Shown here: positions 14,522 to 19,646 of the stretch, one piece after another
How positions within the stretch are numbered: position 1 is the stretch's first letter
Layout of the letters: every line of letters begins with the position of its first letter
NCBI GenBank assembly: GCA_964526475.1
Contig: CAZGKF010000056.1
Location: 1 to 19,646, forward strand
Source: CAYVTV01 sp964526475
GTDB lineage: Bacteria; Bacteroidota; Bacteroidia; Bacteroidales; GCA-2748055
DNA: 19,646 bases
Direction: 5' to 3'
Notes under the pieces: model-generated
What the model was told of the DNA's origin: nothing
Database searches by the model: none
What the model saw: the letters and a program-made list of their open reading frames with translations, nothing else
Translations under genes and position numbers: made by a program

Positions 14522-14550
14522 AAATACGGCTTATTTAAATAAACGTATTT
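14522..14550 (+). terminator. AT-rich palindrome after the metallo-hydrolase gene
   Basis: AAATACG (14522-14528) and CGTATTT (14544-14550) enclose the palindrome TTATTTAAATAA, giving an almost continuous stem of 13-14 bp right after the stop codon. It may terminate transcription, although it is A/T-rich and has no T run beyond the stem. Confidence 0.4.
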
Positions 14551-14767
14551 CATCTATAAGGATAACATTAACAGAGAGAGAAAACACCTGATTGCCGAAC
14601 CGTTTATGCAAGGCTTAAACCGCATCATATCATTGTGAAAGAAGAATATATTGGTTTAGATAGCTCAACTCTGCAAGCTGCAGATTATTTTCCATATTTG
14701 GGAATTTTGTGTATTATTGCAGAATATTTTTTAGATAATTTATGCTAACCCTTAAATACATTCAGTT

Positions 14768-15802
14768 ATGAAGCTTATTATTCCCGGCGGTTATACACCT
14801 GTTCTGAACCTGAAACAAACAGAGAAAGCAATAAAGCTTATAAAGGATTCTTTCGAATCAGCCCTATCGGCAGAATTGAAACTGCGGCGTGTCTCAGCTC
14901 CCTTATTTGTCCTCAGAGGAACAGGCATTAATGATGACCTGAATGGAATTGAGCAGCCTGTATCATTTAATATCAAAGATATTGAAGGTGCAACAGCAGA
15001 AGTTGTACAGTCTCTTGCCAAATGGAAAAGAATGATGCTGAGGGATTACGATATACGGCTTGGTTTCGGCATTTATACTGATATGAATGCTTTAAGGCCT
15101 GATGAGGAACTTGATAATATACATTCTGTTTATGTTGATCAATGGGACTGGGAAAAGGTGATCTCTAAGGAGGAAAGATGCCTGGAAACACTAAAGGAAG
15201 TTGTTACAAGCATTTACAGAGTAATAAAAATGGTTGAGTTTGTAGTACATGAGCACTATCCTGAAATGGAACCGATATTGCCTAAAGAAATTAAATTTAT
15301 TCACGCTGAGGAACTTTTACAGCTTTATCCTGATCTCTCACCAAAAGAAAGAGAAGAAAAAATAACAGAAAAATATGGAGCTGTATTTATTATTGGAATT
15401 GGTGCTGCCTTATCCAATGGTAAACCACACGATGGCCGTGCGCCGGATTATGACGACTGGTCAACTCCAACTCATGACGGACACAAGGGACTTAACGGAG
15501 ATATTCTTTTATGGAATCCTGTAATAAAAATGGCTTTTGAAATTTCTTCCATGGGAATCCGCGTTGACAGCAGTTCATTGCTTAAGCAGCTAAAGATCAG
15601 TGAATGCGAAGACCGTAAAAACCTTTTTTTCCACAGAAGACTTCTTAATAGCGATCTTACAGAATCAATTGGAGGTGGTATCGGACAGTCACGCTTATGT
15701 ATGTTTTATCTTAGAAAGGCTCATATAGGAGAGATACAGTCAAGTATTTGGCCGGGAGAAATGGTTGACCACTGCAGAAAAAGCGGAATATTCCTGATCT
15801 GA
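14768..15802 (+). CDS. asnA: Aspartate-ammonia ligase (asparagine synthetase A)
   Basis: AsnA makes asparagine from aspartate, ammonia and ATP in the cytoplasm. The fold is that of class II aminoacyl-tRNA synthetases. At 344 residues it matches family length (E. coli about 330). Recognisable blocks in order are VSAPLFVLRGTGINDDLNGIEQPVSF, VYVDQWDWEKVI, YGAVFIIGIGAALSNGKPHDGRAPDYDDW, LNGDILLWNPVIKMAFEISSMGIRVD, and the ATP-binding motif 3 SIGGGIGQSRLCMFYLRKAHIGEIQSSIWP. The start MKLIIPGGYTPVLNLKQTE agrees with the family. It stands alone with 247 bp upstream and no clear partner. An 8-mer TATTATTG at 14712-14719 is a one-mismatch -7 candidate. Confidence 0.97.
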   Translation: MKLIIPGGYTPVLNLKQTEKAIKLIKDSFESALSAELKLRRVSAPLFVLRGTGINDDLNGIEQPVSFNIKDIEGATAEVVQSLAKWKRMMLRDYDIRLGFGIYTDMNALRPDEELDNIHSVYVDQWDWEKVISKEERCLETLKEVVTSIYRVIKMVEFVVHEHYPEMEPILPKEIKFIHAEELLQLYPDLSPKEREEKITEKYGAVFIIGIGAALSNGKPHDGRAPDYDDWSTPTHDGHKGLNGDILLWNPVIKMAFEISSMGIRVDSSSLLKQLKISECEDRKNLFFHRRLLNSDLTESIGGGIGQSRLCMFYLRKAHIGEIQSSIWPGEMVDHCRKSGIFLI

Positions 15803-15867
15803 TTTAACAGATTATAAAGGCCTTTTAATCGTCATCACTATCACCAGCGCAGTTTCCGGAATGAGTC

Positions 15868-16349
15868 GATTGCGGATTTCGGATTGGAGATTGCGGAATG
15901 AAAATAAAAATGAAATTGCAGATTTCGGAATGTTGTTTACGGATTGCGTATTGAAATAAAAGAAGAAAGATGACAAAAGAAGAACTTAAAAACAGAACAA
16001 AATAGTTTGCTTTAATGATAGTTAAGCTGGCGGATGATCTTCCAAATACAAAAGCCGGACATATTATCGGAAATCAGATAATAAGGTCTGGAACTTCAGT
16101 TGCTGCAAATTACAGGGCAGCTTGCAGAGCAAGGAGTAATGCAGATTTTATATCTAAAATTACAATCGTTGAAGAAGAGTGTGATGAATCACTTTTCTGG
16201 CTTGAATTAATTAATGAAGCAAATCTGATCAGCAATGAAAAATTAAAAAGATTGCTTCAAGAGGCTGATGAACTGACGGCAATTTTTACAGCCTCAGGAA
16301 AAACTGCAAAGCTAAACAATCCGAAATCTCCAATCCGAAATCCGAAATG
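15868..16349. repeat. 29-bp inverted repeats flanking the four-helix-bundle gene
   Basis: The segment at 15868-15896 is the reverse complement of 16321-16349 at 26 of 29 positions, sharing the core CGGATTTCGGATTGGAGATT. Further degenerate copies of the word GATTGCGGA and close variants occur at 15911-15955 and 16354-16377. The gene lies wholly inside the arms, and its last ten codons and stop are made from the right arm. No transposase is present. Such arms around stand-alone IVP-type genes suggest a small mobilisable unit (inference). Confidence 0.65.
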
Positions 16350-16350
16350 A
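15970..16350 (+). pseudogene. Four-helix-bundle protein (IVP/Avd-like), broken by an in-frame amber codon
   Basis: Member of the four-helix-bundle family found in 23S rRNA intervening sequences and related to the Avd accessory protein of diversity-generating retroelements. As a stand-alone gene its function is unknown. Read from ATG 15970 it begins MTKEELKNRTK, meets TAG at 16003-16005, and continues in the same frame as FALMIVKLADDLPNTKAGHI. The stretch NQIIRSGTSVAANYRAACRARS and the VEEECDESLFWLELI helix are typical. Relatives normally have Gln or another sense codon at codon 12, so one C-to-T change from CAG explains the stop. A shortened 111-residue product could start at ATG 16015, losing about half of helix 1. 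Other genes here end in TAG, so TAG is not recoded. The tail NPKSPIRNPK is encoded by the flanking repeat arm. Confidence 0.75.
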
Positions 16351-16464
16351 GGTGATTGCGGATTGCGGAATGCGGATTTTATTATTTATTTTTCCCTCAA
16401 ACCGCATAAACGGTTAACATTAATCAAAAATAACAACTCTTTAACATTCTGATTTAATAATCTC

Positions 16465-16495
16465 TTGACTATTATTTCTTTTAATTTTATTTTTG
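16465..16495 (+). promoter_or_regulatory. Promoter TTG-N20-TATTTTTG for the aldo/keto reductase
   Basis: TTG (16465-16467, within CTTGACT) and TATTTTTG (16488-16495) match the Bacteroidota -33/-7 consensus with 20-bp spacing, about 50 bp ahead of the ATG at 16545. It probably also drives the downstream amidohydrolase. Confidence 0.65.
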
Positions 16496-16544
16496 AGAGA
16501 AGATACAAAATCCACATTTTAGATTAAGCTTACATAATTATGCC

Positions 16545-17567
16545 ATGAATATAATAAATAATGAATCCAGGCGCGAATTTCTTCAGAAGCTTATAGGAGC
16601 ATCTGTTTTAATGGGTTTTCCCCCTTTATTGAGTTCCTGCCTTAATGGTTCTCAGATTGAAAAAGGCAAACTCCCGCTCCGCCCGCTTGGGAAAACAGGA
16701 TACAAAGTGGGAATTTACAGCCTTGGAGCACAGGCTACTGTCGAAATACCTGGAAAGGAAGATCTGTCAGTGGAAATAGTTAACAGAGCCATTGACCTGG
16801 GAATTAATTATATTGATACAGCTGCTGCCTATGGAAGGGCGACAGATACAGTGCCAAAAAGTGAAGCAATGGGGACAAGCGAAAAGAATGTGGGCAAAGT
16901 TCTTAAATACCGTCGCAATGAAGTATTTCTGGCATCCAAAACCCACGATCGTACCTACGATGGCTCCATGCGGTTGCTGGAACAATCATTGAAAAATCTT
17001 CAGACAGATCATCTCGATCTTTGGCAGATCCATAATGTGAAATCTGCAGAAATTAATAAGCTTGACAGAATATTTGCAGATGATGGTGTAATAAAAGCTA
17101 TGGAAAAAGCCCGCGATGAAAAGATTGTACGCTTTCTGGGAATAACAGGTCACGAGGGCCCGGATGTACTGAATGCACTTGCTGACAGATACCCCTTCGA
17201 CAATGTACTTGTTGCCCTCAATGCTGCAGATAAGCATCATGATCCATTTATTGAAAAATTCCTCCCTAATGTAGTTGAGAAAAATATGGGTATTGTAGGG
17301 ATGAAAATCCCTGCCCGTGATCGTATATTCAGTAAGGGCGGAATCATATCCATGAAGGAAGCTATGGAATATGTACTTACCCTGCCTGTAAGTACAATAA
17401 TTGTAGGGATAGATGAAATAGCTGAACTGGAAGAGAATATCGAAATAGCCAGAAACTTTAAACCTCTCAATGCAGATGAAATGCTTGCAATAGAGGATAA
17501 GGTAAAACCCTGTTATGAGCATCTTCTGTTCTTTAAAGGCTTGTCACAATGGCCGGCTGACTGGTAA
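16545..17567 (+). CDS. Tat-exported aldo/keto reductase
   Basis: Aldo/keto reductase of 340 residues with an export signal. S8-R9-R10-E11-F12-L13 is a twin-arginine motif, the hydrophobic stretch LIGASVLMGFPPLL follows, and LLSSC offers Cys32 as a possible lipid site. The mature enzyme begins at LPLRPLGKTGYKVGIYSLG. The catalytic tetrad is D91, Y96 (YIDTAAAYG), K132 (LASKTHD) and H163 (LWQIHNV). Late motifs MGIVGMKI and STIIVGIDEIAELEENI complete the barrel. NAD(P)(H)-dependent redox on a carbonyl or sugar substrate is expected. Tat export fits folding with cofactor in the cytoplasm. It precedes a lipoprotein amidohydrolase by 64 bp. Confidence 0.9.
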   Translation: MNIINNESRREFLQKLIGASVLMGFPPLLSSCLNGSQIEKGKLPLRPLGKTGYKVGIYSLGAQATVEIPGKEDLSVEIVNRAIDLGINYIDTAAAYGRATDTVPKSEAMGTSEKNVGKVLKYRRNEVFLASKTHDRTYDGSMRLLEQSLKNLQTDHLDLWQIHNVKSAEINKLDRIFADDGVIKAMEKARDEKIVRFLGITGHEGPDVLNALADRYPFDNVLVALNAADKHHDPFIEKFLPNVVEKNMGIVGMKIPARDRIFSKGGIISMKEAMEYVLTLPVSTIIVGIDEIAELEENIEIARNFKPLNADEMLAIEDKVKPCYEHLLFFKGLSQWPADW

Positions 17568-17569
17568 TT

Positions 17570-17594
17570 ATCCTGATTTATTAATAAGGATTTT
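17570..17594 (+). terminator. Weak hairpin plus T run between the reductase and amidohydrolase
   Basis: ATCCT (17570-17574) pairs with AGGAT (17587-17591) with an inner TTATTAATAA palindrome, followed by TTTT. A partial terminator or attenuator is possible, but the stem is short. Confidence 0.25.
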
Positions 17595-17631
17595 GTTACA
17601 TTGCAAAAAATATTTAAAAACTTCTGATTAT

Positions 17632-19365
17632 ATGAAAAAACTGTTCATAATAATTTCAATTCTGGCAATCGCTGGTAATGCCTGTAAGGATAAAAAGAGT
17701 AATTCCGGAACATTTGCAGATAAGATTTATATTAAGGGCATCATACTGACTTTGGATTCATTGAACACTATTCAGGAAGCAGTCGCTGTCAAAGATGGCA
17801 AAATCCTCGATGTTGGCACAAGCCGTCAGATTATAAAATATAAAGGAAAGGCCACAAGTGTTTTTGACTTAAAAGGGAAGACTCTGATACCCGGATTTAT
17901 TGACGGTCACAGTCATATTCTGAGTCTGGATCGAACGCAGATGGTTAATATTTCTTCCCCCCCGGTTGGATCGGTTACAAAAATAGCTGATATCATATCA
18001 GAAATTCAAAATTATATTGAAACCAGAAAAGTTAAGCAAGGAGAATGGATCATAGCCATAGGTTACGACCAGGATCAGCTGGAAGAAAAACGACATCCTG
18101 TGAAAGAGGATATGGATAAGGCCTTCCCGGATAATCCGGTTATTTTGAGACATGCTTCGGGCCACTTAACAGTCGGGAATTCTTTGGCATTGAAGGCTGC
18201 AAACATTGACAGTACCACACCGGATCCTGTAAATGGTGTAATAGTGAGAAAAAAAGGATCCAGAGAACCAACCGGTTTGATGCAGGGAAGAGCAAATCAT
18301 ATACTGACAAGGGTACGAAGCAGGGAAACCCCAAAGCTGAGTTACGATGAAAAAATCAAATTATTAAAGGATCAGCAAACTCTTTATGCAAGCGTTGGTA
18401 TAACTACAGCGCAGGACGGCAGCACAAATGCTGAATCAGTGGAGTTTATCCGGAAGGCAGCTGAGCAGAATGAATTGCATATCGATGTCATGTTACTTGC
18501 TGCTTATAGTATTATTGACAGATTGATCAACGATCCTGAATATAAACCGGGTGTTACAAAAAACCATGTTAAGATACAGGGAGTCAAATACTTTTCCGAT
18601 GGCTCCCCACAGGGAAAAACAGCTTTCTTTTCAGAGCCATATTTAACCGAAGTTCCCGGTTGTGATTCCGATTGCAGGGGAATACCCCTTGTGAATCAGG
18701 AACAGTTTAATGAAGCCGTTAAAAAGGCTTTCGCTGCTAATATTCAATTTTATGCACATGCAAATGGCGATTCTGCCATTGGGATGTTTATTCATGCCGT
18801 GGAGAATGCCAATAAAGAACTTAATACTTCCGGTATTGGAAGAAGACCTGTAACTATTCATTCGCAATTTGTACGGGATGATCAATTGTATAAATATGCA
18901 GAACTCGGCTTTGTACCTTCTTTTTTCAGTAACCATGCTTTTTTTTGGGGCGATACACACGTAGAAAACCTGGGCAAAGACAGGGCTTACTTTTTAAGTC
19001 CTTTAAAAACATCCATGGAAAGAGGAATAATATATACGAATCATACCGATTACGGAGTTACTCCCATCGATCAGTTATTTCTCCTGTGGACTTCAGTTGT
19101 TCGTAAGTCGCGTTCCGGTGAGATTATCGGACCCGGGGAACGCTTAACTCCCATGGAAGGATTACGTGCTTTAACCATCAATGGTGCATACCAGTATTTT
19201 GAGGAAGATATAAAAGGGTCCATCGAAGCAGGTAAATTAGCCGATATGGTTATTCTTTCAGATAATCCTGTCACAATAAATCCTGACGAAATAAAGAATA
19301 TTGCTGTGCTCGAAACAATTAAAGAAGGGGAGACTGTTTATAAGAATAGTTTGGATGATGAATAA
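17632..19365 (+). CDS. YtcJ-like amidohydrolase, lipoprotein
   Basis: Metal-dependent amidohydrolase of the YtcJ/imidazolonepropionase-like group, 577 residues from ATG 17632. I choose this start because it yields MKKLFIIISILAIAGNACKD, a lipoprotein signal with Cys18. The longer open frame to 17515 runs back into the reductase gene and has no signal. FIDGHSHIL gives the metal ligands H93-S-H95. VKYFSDGSPQGKTAFFSEPYL is a hallmark of the YtcJ group. H376 (YAHANGDSA) and H410 (TIHSQFV) are further metal ligands, and D473 (NHTDYG) lies near the expected catalytic acid. The end PMEGLRALTINGAYQYFEEDIKGSIEAGKLADMVILSDNP is the standard family tail. Substrate is unknown (amide, carbamate or similar). 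It is probably surface or periplasmic, and probably co-transcribed with the reductase. Confidence 0.88.
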   Translation: MKKLFIIISILAIAGNACKDKKSNSGTFADKIYIKGIILTLDSLNTIQEAVAVKDGKILDVGTSRQIIKYKGKATSVFDLKGKTLIPGFIDGHSHILSLDRTQMVNISSPPVGSVTKIADIISEIQNYIETRKVKQGEWIIAIGYDQDQLEEKRHPVKEDMDKAFPDNPVILRHASGHLTVGNSLALKAANIDSTTPDPVNGVIVRKKGSREPTGLMQGRANHILTRVRSRETPKLSYDEKIKLLKDQQTLYASVGITTAQDGSTNAESVEFIRKAAEQNELHIDVMLLAAYSIIDRLINDPEYKPGVTKNHVKIQGVKYFSDGSPQGKTAFFSEPYLTEVPGCDSDCRGIPLVNQEQFNEAVKKAFAANIQFYAHANGDSAIGMFIHAVENANKELNTSGIGRRPVTIHSQFVRDDQLYKYAELGFVPSFFSNHAFFWGDTHVENLGKDRAYFLSPLKTSMERGIIYTNHTDYGVTPIDQLFLLWTSVVRKSRSGEIIGPGERLTPMEGLRALTINGAYQYFEEDIKGSIEAGKLADMVILSDNPVTINPDEIKNIAVLETIKEGETVYKNSLDDE

Positions 19366-19369
19366 TCTT

Positions 19370-19429
19370 TATTCGTGAAAATCAAATTTCAAAAACGAAG
19401 TGAATTGAAATTTTCAGCTTGAACGAATA
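19370..19429 (+). terminator. Imperfect inverted repeat after the amidohydrolase gene
   Basis: TATTCGT (19370-19376) pairs with ACGAATA (19423-19429), and AAATTTC (19384-19390) with GAAATTT (19407-19413), forming a two-step stem just after the stop codon. It may end the transcript. The stem is interrupted by unequal internal loops. Confidence 0.3.
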
Positions 19430-19510
19430 CCGATAGCGGAGCGTTTCAGGATAAATTAAGTTAATATACTGATGCTTGCATCGGGTGTTGGGAATATGAA
19501 TCCTTATTTT

Positions 19511-19600
19511 ACCGTAGGCTGCACCTACGGCTATTATTGTTGAACTCCTCCCGGAGTTCTTTTTGGTTATGTGCATCATGTTTTTACCGTAGGTTATACG
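19511..19600. repeat. Hairpin-rich dispersed repeat
   Basis: CCGTAGG-CTGCA-CCTACGG (19512-19530) is a perfect 7-bp hairpin. GAACTCC-TCCC-GGAGTTC (19542-19559) is a second one. A third partial unit ACCGTAGGTT starts near 19586. The arrangement of ACCGTAGG and GAACTCC hairpins is a repeat I recall from Bacteroidota intergenic DNA. No coding sequence is visible from 19366 to the window end. Confidence 0.55.
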
Positions 19601-19646
19601 CAATAAGCAATTCTTTAAATCTTGATATTCAGTTATTTAAAATTTC

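Noticed and set aside
15816..15825. Palindrome AAAGGCCTTT after asnA considered as a terminator
   Set aside because: There is no loop and no adequate stem length. A 10-bp perfect palindrome is not convincing as an intrinsic terminator.
16003..16005. TAG as a recoded codon or programmed readthrough site
   Set aside because: TAG ends at least two other well-supported genes in the window and there is no visible readthrough signal. A point nonsense change is simpler.
15868..16377. Repeated GATTGCGGA words considered as a CRISPR-like array
   Set aside because: Units are irregular in length and spacing, partly inverted, and without unique spacers of constant size.
17515..17631. N-terminal extension of the amidohydrolase frame
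   Set aside because: It lies mostly within the reductase coding end and lacks any signal. MKKLFIIISILAIAG at 17632 is a clear export signal.
19382..19603. 73-residue minus-strand open frame at the right edge
   Set aside because: It runs through perfect hairpins and dispersed repeat sequence and shows no domain.

Overview
The window is an AT-rich chromosomal segment that looks like a member of the Bacteroidota, probably an uncultured Bacteroidales-type organism. The lineage call is an inference. It rests on repeated -7 boxes of the form TAnnTTTG, near absence of Shine-Dalgarno sequences, many lipoprotein signal peptides, the block recF / TPR membrane protein / ribH / ndk / DHH phosphoesterase / FKBP lipoproteins, and a stand-alone four-helix-bundle (IVP/Avd-like) gene. 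No rRNA, tRNA, CRISPR array, phage module or intact transposase was seen.

Layout. Positions 1-3080 hold a hairpin-rich leader and a probable two-gene operon: a periplasmic GH20 beta-N-acetylhexosaminidase and a lipoprotein serine hydrolase of the class C beta-lactamase / family VIII esterase fold. Positions 3081-3845 carry no gene but contain a 279-bp MITE-like element with terminal inverted repeats and a perfect 9-bp target-site duplication. A stand-alone uroporphyrinogen-decarboxylase-family (MtaA/CmuA-like) gene follows and runs 7 bp into a convergent, C-terminally truncated HEPN gene. The HEPN gene is paired with an intact MNT nucleotidyltransferase (MntA/HepT-type module). On the same minus strand upstream lie a DUF721 (DciA-like) gene and recF, with recF diverging from a TPR membrane protein and ribH. 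The ribH and ndk genes converge and overlap by 62 bp.

Positions 8860-12744 hold nrnA (DHH/DHHA1) translationally coupled to two FKBP-type lipoproteins. After a 468-bp gap with its own promoter and an IS-end-like inverted repeat comes a third lipoprotein with two degenerate FKBP domains. A minus-strand RsmI-like tetrapyrrole-methylase-fold protein, a PhnP/RNase-Z-like metallo-hydrolase and asnA follow. A four-helix-bundle gene broken by an amber codon sits between 29-bp inverted repeats. The last genes are a Tat-exported aldo/keto reductase and a lipoprotein YtcJ-like amidohydrolase. The window ends in hairpin-rich dispersed repeat sequence.

Most genes are housekeeping (replication and repair, riboflavin, nucleotides, asparagine) or envelope catabolism. 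No clear undescribed multi-gene system is visible. The most notable signals are small-scale: the MITE with its duplication, the truncated toxin at a gene junction, the amber-broken four-helix gene inside its inverted repeat, and the FKBP lipoprotein series whose last member lacks the conserved active-site Asp in both domains.
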